Source: Hypomyces perniciosus (taxonomy: Eukaryota > Ascomycota > Sordariomycetes > Hypocreales > Hypocreaceae). From it: DNA of 64,000 bases. Under the pieces are notes generated by a model that saw nothing but the letters and a program-made list of their open reading frames with translations, was not told the DNA's origin and searched no databases. The translations under genes and the position numbers were made by a program. Positions 1 to 13,327 of this stretch are shown here, piece by piece (positions within the stretch are counted from its first letter, which is position 1; every line of letters begins with the position of its first letter). The stretch spans positions 620,001 to 684,000 of the forward strand of contig SPDT01000003.1 of NCBI GenBank assembly GCA_008477525.1. The letters are read 5' to 3'.

Positions 1-3000
1 TCTAAATATACCTTATATTAAATAATATCTATCTTTATATATAAATATCCTTTAAAGGAAAAACTATTAAAAAGACTAAATGCAATAGCTATATATACAA
101 AACCGACTATATAAGTTATTTAATTGCTATAGGATTAACCTTTTAAAACTATAACCTTACAACCTTTACTAATAAAGGGATTATTAAATAAAGAGTTATT
201 TAATTTTAAAGACCTAAACCTATTACTACCTTTAAAAATATACTTTTATAAGCTAAAGCAACTATATATAGCCATTAACTATAAGGCAAATCGGTTATAG
301 AAGTCTATAACCTAGATTTATATAGTTTAAATAGAAAAGATCTTCTGCTATTTATAGGATTTACTGTAAATACAGGTATATTTAAAAAAGCCTGATAGTA
401 TATTTATCGAAATATTTATAGATTTAAGGTTAGAGGGAAATATTATCTTTTATTAGCTAGCTATAAAATATAGTGTAATAATATATTTTTATAAAGCAGT
501 TAGTACTGTATTTAATAATAGGCAAGTAAATATATATAGCGAAACTGTTATTTAAGTATATATAGGCAATACCTAGATAGTAGCTAGATTTTATATTGCA
601 CCTAATAATATCTTAATACCCTTTATCCTTAGGATACTATTTATTTAGGCCGCGCAGTTAATATTTAATTATATACTAAGGAATAGGGATTTGTATATAA
701 AATATAAAATAGGGAATATTTAAATTATTACTTTAGCTGCTAAAGCTATTTATTAAGAATATAAAATAAAGGCGTTGTATAACTTAAAGCTAAAATAAAT
801 ATTAACTTTATATCTAAACATAAAGTTAATAAGGCAGAAAAAAGCTTAAAAAACCTTTACTTTACTTTTAGGGAGGAGGTTTTATATAGACTATTAAAGC
901 GAACTAGGGAGGACTTAATTCAGCTACTACTAGCCAATAAATTAAAAGATTAAATAAAAGCGATAAAGAAAGCAGTAAAGGAATTTAAAAGAGCAGAGGA
1001 ATAAAAGAAAAAGTCTTAAAAGAAAGCGCGGAAGCATAAGCGGATTAAAACTAATACTATATATAAAAAAAAGGGTGTAAAAATCCATCCAGTAAACAAT
1101 ACCCCGTCTAATAGTTTTATTCCTGCTAAGAGTCTTTATTAGAAATAAAAGAAATAGGATAAAATTAAGGACAATTTAGACCCTCATACCCTATTCGCTG
1201 AATATATTACACTAAAGTTCTCACTAATTAAAGTTAAGTTAAGACTTACATTAAACTGCCTAGCAGCGATTTTAAAGACAGTAAAAGGGAAACTAATAAT
1301 ACAAAAAACCGCAATCTTAACGCAAATCCTAAAAAACAGGGAAACAGCACTTTCCTAGGATTTCACAGAATATAGAAAGCTAGACCTTAAGATTGCCCCA
1401 CTATAAACTATTTATATAATAGAGTATAACGCTTAGTAGAGCAGTAGTATCTTAATCTTTAAAGGCATAGAGAAGAAAGTAATTAACCTGCTATAAATAT
1501 ATATTAAAAAAGGTCTTTTAAAGGAAAGCTATAGGCTATATAAAAACCCGTTTTTCTTAATGCAGAAAAAAGACAGCAGCCTTTACCTTATTAACTCTAT
1601 TATATAGATAAATAAAGTAATTATTAAAGACGCCTTTATTCCCTTAAGCGTAAATTAATTTACTAAAGACTTTGCGGGTTATATAATACTGTTATTACTA
1701 GACTTTTTCTTAGGCTATAATTAAATCCCTTTTAATAAAAAAAGCTAAAATATAATTATATTTGCAAGCCCTATTAGCCTTTTAAAATACTATACTCTTT
1801 TAATAAGCGCTATAAACTTAGTAGCGCAATTTTAGTATATTATTCTTTAAATACTATTTAATTTTATACCTATAGTTTACTGATTATTTTTAGATAATAT
1901 TATAGTGTAAGGTTTAAAGTTTATATATAGCGGTAAAGAAGTAATACCTAGGGTTTAATGCTATATCTTAAAGCATCTACAAAACCTAGATAAAACCCTA
2001 GTAAATATTAAACTATTAGGATATATAATTTTAGCAGTAAAATTAGTCTTTTATTAGGAATCTGCTGAGTTAGTAGGGTATCTATGCAGAATAAAAGGGC
2101 GTTAACTAGCTATAGGCAAAATCATTAAAATTAAAGAATAAAAGAACTGTAAAACTATTAATAAAGTTTGATCTTTCTTTAGTTTAGTTAGCTACTATAG
2201 ATACTGGATTAAATATTTCGCGTAGATTACTAAGCCCTTAATGACCCTATTAAAGAAAAACGCCCCCTAAAAGTAGATTAAAAAATAACAGCGAGCTATA
2301 AATAAACTTAAAGAGCTTATTACTTCCGCCTTAATACTAGTAATATTAAATGTAAATAAAGGATATAAGGAGGTAATCTTTATAGTTAACGCCAGTATAG
2401 TAGGCTAAGGGGCTGTTTTAATGCAGATTATAAAAGGGAAAAGACAACTAATCTAATATAAAAGTAAATACTGGCTTCTGTTAAAAATAAAGTATAATAC
2501 TATAAAGAAAGAATGCAAAGCCTTACTTTAAGCCTTTAAAAGGCTATATACTTATATCTATAAGTTTTTATTTATATTAAAAACAGACATTAAAGTAATT
2601 ATTAATTAAATAAATAGTAAAATTAATAATATCCCTAGTAGGTATATAACCTAATAGATTAATTATATCCTTCTTTTTAACTTTACTGCTAAGTATATCC
2701 CCAGGAAAGAAAATATTATAGTAGACGCTTTATCCTATAAACTAATAACCGCTAAAAATAAAGCTAAAGCTAAAAAAAAAGGGACTTAAAAGATTTTATA
2801 AATATACAGTTAAATATAATTTTATTTATACTGCTAGGGGAGGAATATAATAAAGAGTCTTAATAAATTATACAATACCTTTAAATAATATAGAGACTAT
2901 TTAATCTTTTAACTGCAGACTTCTAGCGATTTAGGAATAAAGTAAAAAAGTTTATTATAAAAGACAGGAAATTATAGGCAAGACTAATAAAACACTGCCG

Positions 3001-4517
3001 TTAACCTACACTTATCCTTAACAGCTTAACTTTAAAGAAAACAGCTATCCAGTAATATTATATTAAAATAGGCTATAAAGGCTGAAAGGTAATTTTCCAG
3101 TTCTTAAAGGAAATATACTAGTAGCTATAAATATAAAACAACGTATATAAGGCAGTTATATTATACCCTTAATATTAAAGCTTTAATCTATACCGCTTTA
3201 AAGAGCCAGCTATTATAATAGAATTAACTAGGCCTATGAAGAAGGTCTATTTTAATACTTAATATATCCTAAGTAACTATAAATATATCTATCTATTTAA
3301 AGGAAGATATAACTTTTATAGATAGGTAAAAGTGGAACCTATACCTACTTTATTATTAACAGTAATAATAAAGTTTATATTTAAATAAATATACTGATTT
3401 AGTATAATAATTTAGGCTATTATAAATAAAGGACTAGAAATAAAAAAAATGCTTTTAAAGGTATTAATTAATCTAAGAGTTAAGATTATTTAGATATTAA
3501 TATATAACCTTAAAGTTAACGCTATAGTAAAGGTCGGCTATTAAAGCTTAATATTAATACTAGTAAAAATAACTAGGCTTAATAAAAAGTAGTTTTAGAA
3601 TTTAAATAAAGCGATTATAGCTAATAAATATACAGTAAAAAGCTTAATAGGGTATTTTGCGTTTTACCTGTTATTTAACTAAGAATTGATTTTTCCCTTA
3701 AAGGTAAAACTACCTACTTAGCGGCTAATTAACTAGGATAAAGTCTATATAATAGAAGATTAATTAATAGTGTATATCCGCGTATTTGAAAAAAAAGAAA
3801 AAGATATTAAAATAGCTTAGGAGAAAGTAACTGCATTTCGCTAAATGTTAGCTAAAAGGATAAATGCCAATAATTAATATTTACTGCAGAAAGCAACTAA
3901 ACTACTCTTCCCTGGCAACTTTATCTTACTCTATAATATAAAGCGCTAAAGGGACCTCTTAAAAGATATAAAACTAAAGATATATTAACTAGGCCCATTT
4001 AAGATTAAATCTTAAGCGGATATAATAAAAGTATATAAACTAAAAACATTAAATAGGGTCCTACTTAATAAAACTTACTTAAATAAATATTTAAAGAAGT
4101 TTATAAAAGATAAATTTAGCTAGTAGGTAGTTAAAAATAATAAAAAGACTTTTATAAATTAAGACCTAAAGGCAGACAAAGACTTATTTAAAGATAAAGT
4201 AGTTAATAAAGCGATAATTGAAGTTATTAATAACTAAAAACTTAAAAAGCTTTACAGTAACTCTTTAACTATTAAAGGAATATATAATTAATAAGATTAA
4301 ATAGTCTAGCTAAAAACTAGGGTATATATTTATAAATTAAAAGAAAAAGAAATATTCCAACTAAAATATAGTCCCCTATAACACTTTAAGGTAGCTATTC
4401 CTGGAATAAACTAGATAAGTTAAAATAATTACCTTTATATAAAGGATATATAAGGGAGGATAAGCAGTAATATTCTTAAAAAATAGCTACTGGGTATTGT
4501 TTTTAAGGGGGAGGAGA
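1..4517 (+). mobile_element. gypsy-1: RIP-degraded Ty3/gypsy retrotransposon, 5' end outside window
   Basis: Read on the plus strand with stops treated as damaged Gln/Trp codons, the stretch shows a recognisable pol. A reverse transcriptase runs from about 1500 to 2210, ending in an SYYRYWIKYFA-like thumb/connection. An RNase H follows at about 2310-2750, ending in the YIPRKENIIVDALS motif. An integrase-like region lies at about 3000-3900. A purine tract (aagggggaggaga) at 4505-4516 is followed by a possible LTR start at 4518. Almost every Gln and Trp codon is now TAG or TAA, and TpA is extreme, as expected from RIP on both strands. The family match is clear; the outer limits are not, because no 5' LTR is in the window. 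No intact ORF survives. Confidence 0.8.
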
Positions 4518-7500
4518 TAGCCGTTAATTAAAGTTTACTGCCCTGCCTATAAAAAATATAACCTAGGTATACTATAAGGAAGAGAACTGTAAGATTAAAT
4601 AATTTATTAACTATATTTCCCTATTAACTGTTTATTTTTTAGTAGTAAAAGCTAAGATAAACTTCTAAACCTGTTAAATTGCCTAACTCTTTGCCTTTTT
4701 ATTTCCTTTAAGATAAAGAAAGTCTTTTATAAAATAAAGGGCTATTAAAGGATTAAAATAGCTAGAGACTACTAGCCTAATAAAAGTAAATGTTTAATCC
4801 TTTTTAAGGAAAGTAATAGCTATACTTTAATTACTTTATTAAAGCTAATAATTAAGAAAATATCGCTAAATATAAAAAGAGGCTTTAGACTAGAGGCAAT
4901 TTAAACAGTCCCTTTATTAAAAACCTAGGATAGAGATACAGTCGTAAAAAGGGAATAAGATATATTCCTTGGCAGTTGTAACAGTAATAAACTAAGTTTA
5001 AAGGCACCCCTGGCAGAACTAAAGATTGCGCTATCTGTAGAACAATATAAATAGGGCCTTAATATACTTTATCCGCTTAAAAAGAGTATAAAAGAACTAC
5101 CTATAAATATATAAAATCTCTGCTAGGATATAAATAAGCTTAAGAAGCTTTCCTTTAATAGCGCGCATCACGTTTTAAAGATATAACTAAAAGCCTTTAA
5201 AAGTATAGCGCTAAAAATATTCTTTAAAGGTATAACCTTTTATAAATAATAAAAGCGATAAGGATAATATAAATAAAGGGGAGAAAGTAATCTCTAAATA
5301 GATTAGTAAGTTTAACTGACCGATATTAATACTATTTATAATCTAAATAGCAAAATACTTTTAGACTTAAATAAAGTTAAAATAAAGACGCCAATTAAAT
5401 AATACCTATTTACTAGAGCTTTATTTAAAGTAGATAGCTAAATAGAGAAATAAAGCTAGGTTTAACCTTTTTAGGATAAAGAAATCTCACTAAAGGTTTT
5501 CTTGCCTATAATAGGTATATCGATAAAGTCGGCTATATTAGGCAATTAATAGCGGGCTTTTTTAGCAGGATCCTCTATAATTAAATAATAGTTAAGGAAG
5601 GATTAAGAGGAAGAGAAAAGAGAGAGAGAGAAAGGAAAATAAAAAATAAGCGAGTTATAAAGGCTACTTTAAAGGAATAGTGATTTATATATAATAAAGA
5701 AACCACCTTATACACTAAACCATATACCTGCACTTATAAAAAAATAAAAATAATATTATACTCTACCTTTTTTTCTTCTCTTTATCCACTTAAATACAAT
5801 CCTGTTTTACTATAATTAAAATATTGCCTTTACTTTAAATCCTGCTTTAGAATTATTTAATTATACTTTTCTTCCTTTTCTATTATAATATCCTATTTAA
5901 AAAAAGACCTTTACCCTTTTACTTTATTTTTCTAGCCTATAAAAGATAAACTAAAAACTCTACTCTTTTACTATATTAGCTAAATATCCCTAAACTGCGC
6001 TAAGAATTTCTTTAAGCTAAATAAATAAAACTTTACTATTAGTTTTATTGTAAGTTAATATAGCTATTAACTATTATAGATTTACCTTTAATTTAACTAG
6101 TATACTATTAGCTATTTATAATTATTAGTTAAAACAATAATTACTTTAAGTTATATTTACTATAAAAATCTTATACTAATACCTAACTTTAAAGTAAATA
6201 AATAGCGCTTTTATATTAAAGATATCTATAACTTTTTATATAACCTTTCTTATAAAAGATAGGCATTAAACTTTACTTTAAAGGCAATACTCTATATAAT
6301 AGTAAAAGGACTGGCAATTATTAAAGTAGCTTAAGCTAAAATAATAATACCTATAGATACTTTTAAGGGTGCCCCTGCCTTTAATTAAATAGTACTTTAA
6401 GCTTTTAGTATTCTTAATAAACTATAAAACTTCTAGTACTTTATTAAAGGATAACGAATTTTTATAGGGTTAATTTATTTCCTTAAGCACTAGTATATTT
6501 ATATTTTTAATAAACGCGGGTACCTCTATTACTTTGACTTTTATAGATATAACTGTAAGCGCTAAGCGCAGTAGTTCCTTGATTTATAGGCCTATATAGT
6601 CAAGAAAGCTGGATTTCCCTATTCATTTAGCTTTTATATAATCCCGTATATAAAATAACCTAAAGCTAATAAATATAGCTATTTAAGCCTATTTTAGATT
6701 TAGTAAATGCTTTGTGGACTTGTTGGCGTTAAATTAAGTTAACTAGCAGGACTTTTAAGCAGAATCCCTGTCTCTTTTAGCTTTAGAAAGCATGGAATAA
6801 TTAACTTAAAGGGATTCGAACTTTTACTTTAGGATTAGTGCTAGTACCTATACTTTAAGTACTTGGCTAAAAGCTATATAGATATTATTTAGGTTTTGCA
6901 TTAATCTTTAACAGTAAATAAACTTACTATTATAAATTTTAAGATAAATGTTAAAGATATTCTACCTTTTTTAATCAAGTATTATTTAATTAAATTAAAT
7001 TAAGGCCAATAGGCTTCTCTTAATATAACTTATAAAAGGAATATAATAAAGATTAATAGTTAGTGCCTAGCTGACCTAAAAGTATTAGTAAATAACCTTA
7101 TAAAAGAGAATAGGTTAATCTATTATAATAATAGTTTTTTTCGATAATTAATTGCCTTTTTACCTTTAGGCATTTAAAAAAGATTTTAATAACAATAGCT
7201 AGCACCTAGAATGCAATTTCCTATACTAATAATACCTATACCCTTGGCTATATATCTGAGCCAATTGCAGTAAAGGAAAAGAAAAGTATTCTCCTTTACT
7301 CTATAAACAGTATTAATAGTAAAGAAATAAAATAATACTGCTAGCCTAGTAATATAAGCGGCATTTTTTGCAAAAACAGTAGCAGGACCAGTAACTAAAA
7401 GTAGGTTAATGCGTTTTTTAATAATACTATAACCTATAGGACCCCTGCTAACTATACTAGCTGTCGCTAATAATACTAAAACCTCGGACGCGGAGTTAGT

Positions 7501-8164
7501 TTCCTTTAAAAAAAGTAATAGCTTTTTTAACGCGTTAAAGGATAACTAAGACTTAAAGGATAAAAGAGTTTTAGGAGTTACTACTAAACCTAACCAGTAA
7601 GCAATTAAAGACGATAAGAAAGCTCTTTTAAAACTAGGCAAAAGAGGGCAAGCTATAACAGTAGCCTTTATAGCAGTAATAGGGAAAACTGCACTTTAGT
7701 GTTTCTAGGTCCAGCGAATTACAGCCTTAGATATATATTGCAGCCTAACTTTACTTAGGCTAATAGACGAATTAGCTTAGGATAATATCTGAGAATAAGT
7801 TTATGCACTTATATAAATAATAGGATAACTGATATAAGATAAGCAGATAGCAGTTTAAAATACCTAGCGATAAAGAGATTAATAAAAGGGGACTATTTAA
7901 TTATAACAATTCTGACAGGAAGGGAATAATTTAATATAGATTAAATAGGGAGGAATTAATAATATAAACGGCAGTAGTTCTGCTTTTAATTTTCTTTCTT
8001 TTTCTTTTTTTTTTTTTTTTCTTTTAATAACACTCTTTCCGCTATTTTCCTATATTGTTTATATTTTCCTTAAATATTATTATACTAGTATTAAAGGGAT
8101 TAATAAGAAAAGCGTTTTATTGAGATTTACTACTTTCATTCGCGAATGCTTATAGGGAGGGTTT
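4518..8164. other. AT-rich RIP-degraded repeat sequence of unresolved origin
   Basis: No usable reading frame or conserved protein domain could be recognised here on either strand. The first few hundred bases probably include the 3' LTR of gypsy-1, because they follow its purine tract directly, but no second copy is present to fix its end. Damaged coding traces without a family match occur at about 5300-5650 and 6440-6740. A tRNA-like fragment on the minus strand (T-loop complement gggattcgaac near 6810) is present but does not fold convincingly. Composition and stop pattern match the neighbouring transposon relics. Confidence 0.6.
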
Positions 8165-8567
8165 TATTAGGGGTAACTAATATACCCAATACACCAGCAT
8201 TTTTTCTTATTAGCTTACCTAAGAAAGGTTGGCTGCTTATTTAAGCAGCTACTGGATTAGGAAAGTATAGGAGTATAAAGATATATAGATAGACCTAGTT
8301 TAATAAACAATAACCTTTTTCCCCCTTTAATATATAACCTTACCTGTAAAAATACAGTTATTAAGGTATATAAAGGTAACTATTGGTTGCTTTTGGCTGC
8401 CGGCATTATGATCAAATGATCCGCAGTATCTTTTTAGCCCCTATATTACTTAATCGCTGCTTTATAGTTCTGTCAGGAGCGCGGTTCCCGCGCTCGATAC
8501 CAGTCGTTGTGTGTGGCTGTGTGTATATGTTGTGTGTGTGTTTTGGAGTGCCAATTCCCCCTCGACA
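8165..8567 (+). repeat. LTR-like unit, probably solo, RIP-altered
   Basis: The unit begins tattaggggtaactaatata and ends ccccctcgaca. The same borders, in less damaged form (tgttgggagtaactaacata ... ccccctcgaca), bound the unit at 39147-39448. TG...CA ends fit an LTR once the RIP change of TG to TA at the left is allowed for. The interiors differ in length and sequence, so the two belong to the same superfamily rather than being close copies. No target-site duplication was found. The 71-codon ORF inside it is not a gene. Confidence 0.45.
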
Positions 8568-11500
8568 AAATAGTAGTATTTTATTAACTCTTACTTAAAT
8601 ACTATATTTAAGTAAGTAGTCGCTACTTTTTATATATTAAAAGGAATTAACAGGAACTATAACCTAGCAGAATTTATATAATACTTAGACTATACCTATA
8701 AGGATTAAGGACTCTGGAACTAAACTGTATAAAAGCTGCGTACTTTTAAGTAAAGAGATAAGATTTTGCTTTTATCTTTCTTTCCCTATTTCGAATAAAA
8801 GCTTTTTAAGGCAGGCGGCGATAACTAGGCTAACTAAGCCAAAATCATTTTCCTTAAAGGAGTATTATCTCTAGAACTATAATTCCGCTTAGTAACAGTA
8901 GACCTGCCGCTTACTTATAGCGAATAGCTTACTAAAGTCTAGGATATTGCTAGCTGCATTAAATGATTAGATTTAGACTAATAGAATGCAGGAGCCGCCT
9001 TGATAGGCTACTCCTAGCAGAAAAAATATAATAAGCCTTAACTATATTGCACTTTAAAGGACTATATATAAGCAGTTAATAAAAAAGGCGATACCTAGAT
9101 AGGGGGCGTAAACTATATAAAGAACCAGCGCTAACGCAGCTCTTTAGTAAGCGAGGCAGATATTGCCTGGGAAGCTATATATTACTATTGCAGGAAGGAG
9201 GGATATATCGCCTGGTTTTGCAAAAAAGGCTATAAAGCCTAGGTATATTAAGTCTAGATCGCTAACCGCGAGTCTAATAATAATAACTAGTATACTAATA
9301 GCAAGGAAAACAGTAACTCTAGCAATAAGTTAAAAAATTAACTTTAATATAAAGTTAAGCATTAAAGCCTATAAAGGAAGAACTGAAGGGATAAAAGGAG
9401 TTTAAAGAGCGAATAACTAGCGAATTAGTAATATTATAAGCCAGAATAAAGAATATACCTATTACAATACTATTCAATACTAGCTATAACCTTTATATTA
9501 TTATAAACTCCTCCTTTACCTGGAAGTTATACCTTTTACAGATTAAGATCACTAAAAGGAAAATTAAGACGTTTACTAAGATCTATAAGAAGGTAGAAAC
9601 TAGCTATATTGCTATTATTTATTTAAATCTATATAGCTATATTAAATGTTAATATATTTATATAATAGATAACTAGATTATAATTTAATCTTTAGTAAAC
9701 TTTAAGCTAAGGCTAACTAGGTAATATATAATGCAGCTAAAAAGGAAGTTAGCTATAAAAAAGCTGGCCTACAGCTATAATTTGCAGATAAAGAGGAGCC
9801 TAGGAATATTAAAGCTATATAAAAAGCCTAGCTTATACTAGCCTTAATATTATAAGCAGAATACTGCTGTATTAAAAGGAATAGCGAAAAGGAAATATAT
9901 TTCCTTTAAGCTATTAGCTTATCTAATATTAAAAAAGCACTCTAGCCTAAAAAACCTATAAATCCCTAAGAATATATCCCCCTTAAACTATATAAAGAGT
10001 TTTATTTGCTATTCGTTATAAAAGAAGCTATTAAGCTTTTACTATACTGCCTTAAAGTTAATTTATAGATTCCTTTAAAAGCCAATAAATATAGTAAAGA
10101 ACTGGAACTCCTTTAAGGCCCCCTTTATAGTATATTACGCGAGGAACTATTAGTGTTATAGAAAACCCTCTTTAATTTACTCGATAAAGGATTTATTTAA
10201 GCTAGCAGTTTAGCCGCTATAGCCCCTATCTTCTTTATTCGGAAACCTAAAAGAGGAATTCGCTTCTGTATAAACTACTGCGCTTTAAACGCAATAATGC
10301 AGTAAGATCGCTACCCCCTCCCTTTTTTTTCTAAAACCTTTAATAGCTTAATAAAAGTAAAGTAGTTTATAAAGCTAAATTTAATAGCTATATTTTATAA
10401 AATTAAGATTGCGAAAAGAGAAAAATATAAAACTGTATTTTATATATACTATAGCTTATATAAAGAGCAGGTAATTTTATTTAGATTTACTGGTATACTA
10501 ATAGCATTTTAATAGTATATTAACCAGGTACTATACCCCTTTTTAAACGACTTCGCGTTTATATACCTTAATAATATTTTAATTTATATTAATAGGTTAT
10601 AAAAAGACTATATAAAGAAGGTTTAGCAAGTTTTATATACCTTTACTAATACTAGGCTATACCTAGATCCTAAAAAGTATACGTTTATATAAAAAGAGAT
10701 TAAATATTTTAGGTTTATTATATATACCAGTAAAGGAATTGCCTGTAACTTTAAAAAGCAGTAAACTATTAGTAAATAGCAGGCACCTATAATAGTAATA
10801 GGAGTTTAAAGCTTCTTTAACTTTACCAATTACTACTAGATATTTATCCCTAGGTTCTTTTAAATAGCTTACCTACTTATAAAGCTAATTAAAAAAGGGA
10901 CCCCCTTTTAATAGAAAGGTATAAAAGAAGTAGCCTTTTAAGAGCTTAAATGCCTTTTTATTAAAGCCTTTATATTATAAGTTTAAAATCCTATAAAATG
11001 CACTTTTATTAAAGTAGACTGTTTAGGATATACTTTAAAAGGAGTCTTTTTATAAAAGAATAAAAAGGGAAAATATTATACTATAGTTTACTATTTATAA
11101 AAGCTAAACCTTATTAAATATAATTATTTTATTTATAATAAAGAAATACTAGCAGTAATTTACTATTTAAAAGAGTAGAGAGTAAAGCTATATAGCTATA
11201 ACCCTTTTACAGTTATTTTAAACTATAAAAACTTACAGTTCTTTATAACGCGCAGGAAACTCTTTAAATAATAAACGCGCTAGGCAGAGTTCTTTTCCTA
11301 GTTTAATTTTATAATCTAATATAGGCCAGGCAGTAAGGCAGCTGCTTTTAATACATTAAGCTGCAGGGAATAAAACCTTCTATTTAATAAAGGCGATAAG
11401 CGTAAACTAAGCCGCTATATATAACTTATCCTAGCTGCATTAATAATATAGAGATTTAAGGACAGTAATACTAATCTCCCTTTAATGTATATATTTAACA

Positions 11501-13097
11501 GAAATAAAGAATTATAGGACCTATAGAACCTAATAATTTAAAAGGACCTAGTATATTGACAGGTATATACTGCAGTTAAAAAGGAAAAGCGCTCCCTCCT
11601 TATAAACTTTTAACTTAAAGTATAGATATTAGAATATATAATCGATAAGGAATAGAAATTAATATTCTAAGACTATATCTAGGTATTAGCTATAACTGAA
11701 AAAGAAGGCAAAACGCTGCGCACTTGCATTATATAAGCAGAACACGATACTGCAGTCTCAGGCTACCTAGGTTATAATAAAACCCTAGCTATTATTTCCT
11801 ATAGGTTTTTTTAGCTAGGAATTAGCAGTATAGTCTAATAATTCCTTTATAACTGCAGTATATATAAAAAAAGAAAAGTATAAAAAAACTATAAGTAAGG
11901 ACTTTTTAAACTATTATTTATTCCTTAATATATTTGCAGTAACCTAGCTATAGACTTTATAGTTAACTTATTACCTATAAAACTAATATAGGTATAATAC
12001 TTTTAAGTTATTATTAATTAGTTTATTAAAAATATTACCTTTGAGGTAATAGAGAGTATAGAGGCAGAAATATATATAAAGAGGTTCCTTTAATACTACT
12101 GTTAGTTTTATAGGATACCCTAGTCTATAATTAGCGACTAAAGATTTAATTAAACTAGCTGCTTTTAAAGAGCTTTCTATAAACTAGCAGGAACCCAGTA
12201 ACGCCTAAGTACAGTATATTACCTATAGACTGATAGCAGACTAGAGAGGAGCAACTAAAAGATTTAAGTATACCTTAGAGTATATATAAACTACTCCCAA
12301 AGTAATTAAGGAAACCTCTTCCCAGCAGCGTAACTAGCTTTAAATAACCGCAAATATATAGCTATTTAAATAAACCCCTTTTTCTTTAAATACAGCTACT
12401 ATATAAACCCCTCTAGCTATATATAAAAGAAAATAAAGCTATTAAATTAAAGGACTTAAAGGAAAAGGCTGTAAAAGAAATAGTTAAAAGACTAGAAGGA
12501 GTAACCGCCTTTGCCTAAGCAGCATTTACTACTATACAATAACGCTATAAGGATTCTGTAAACCAGCAGCAAGGCCCCTTTAAAAGATATAAAGTAAGAG
12601 ATAAAGTCTAGCTATACCTTGGCAATTATAATACTCCCTAGCCTTTTAAAAAGCTTAATGCCTTATATTATAAATATATAGTAATAAAGGTTATTAGCCT
12701 TTATATAGTGGAACTAGGTGTACTAACTAGTATATACCTGCGATTTCACGTTAACCTGCTAAAAAGAGCGGCTAATAACCCCCTTCTAGGCCAGATTTCA
12801 GATAACCCCTAACTACCACTAATATAAGTAGATAGCGAGGATAAATAGGAAGTTAAAGAAGTCCTCTGCGCGAGGACTAAGCGGCGAGGTCGCGGCTCTT
12901 TCTGCAAAGTATTAATATAGTGGAAAGGATATATAAAGCTAACCTAGGAACCGATACATATACTTAAAGATACAGTAGCCCTTAACGACTATATATTTAA
13001 ATATAGCCTAATCGAATCTAATAACAGGCCATTTAACAGCTATGCGCTAGCGAAGCAACAGCGCCTAAGGAGAGAGCTACTGTAAGAAGGGGGGGTA
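8568..13097 (+). mobile_element. gypsy-2: RIP-degraded Ty3/gypsy chromovirus, gag-pol internal region
   Basis: Domains follow the order expected of a chromovirus. Gag traces run from about 8640, with a damaged CCHC zinc knuckle at about 9180-9225 (first Cys now Tyr). RT lies at about 10080-10700, with clear traces of the finger and palm motifs. RNase H is at about 10980-11340, ending in a YRPGSKAAAFNTLS motif. Integrase is at about 11720-12330, with the HHCC-type start and a damaged 'QTD...ER' core. A chromodomain-like end (IQWKGYIKLTQEPIHIL) lies near 12900-12970. A purine tract (gaagggggggtaa) ends at 13097, next to the 3' LTR. Gln and Trp codons are mostly stops. No matching 5' LTR is visible, so the left end is uncertain. 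Confidence 0.82.
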
Positions 13098-13327
13098 ATG
13101 TTATAGGCTAGGCTATATCTCCCGGAATTACAACTATGCCAAATCCGGAAATACAACCAATACTAGACCGCTTGCCTAATTAAGAAACCACCTCGGCCAT
13201 AACCCTATACGCACAACTATATAACGTATATATAGCTAGTATAGAGCTTCCTTCCTTCAGCTATAGATAGACAATATAGAGGTGCCTTAACTGCGTGCTT
13301 TCCAGTTAGGCTATACCTATTATAATA
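13098..13327 (+). repeat. Probable 3' LTR of gypsy-2
   Basis: It begins tgttataggctaggc directly after the purine tract that closes gypsy-2. It ends near cctattataata, whose complement resembles the start once CA-to-TA RIP change is allowed for. Part of it keeps normal GC content (about 13125-13200). There is no second copy in the window, so the right border is an estimate. Confidence 0.5.

Noticed and set aside
6785..6880. tRNA-like sequence on the minus strand (T-loop GTTCGAATCCC)
   Set aside because: Acceptor and D stems do not pair; at best a RIP-damaged tRNA fragment.
8383..8598. 71-codon ORF
   Set aside because: It runs through the LTR-like unit and its border; no codon bias or domain.
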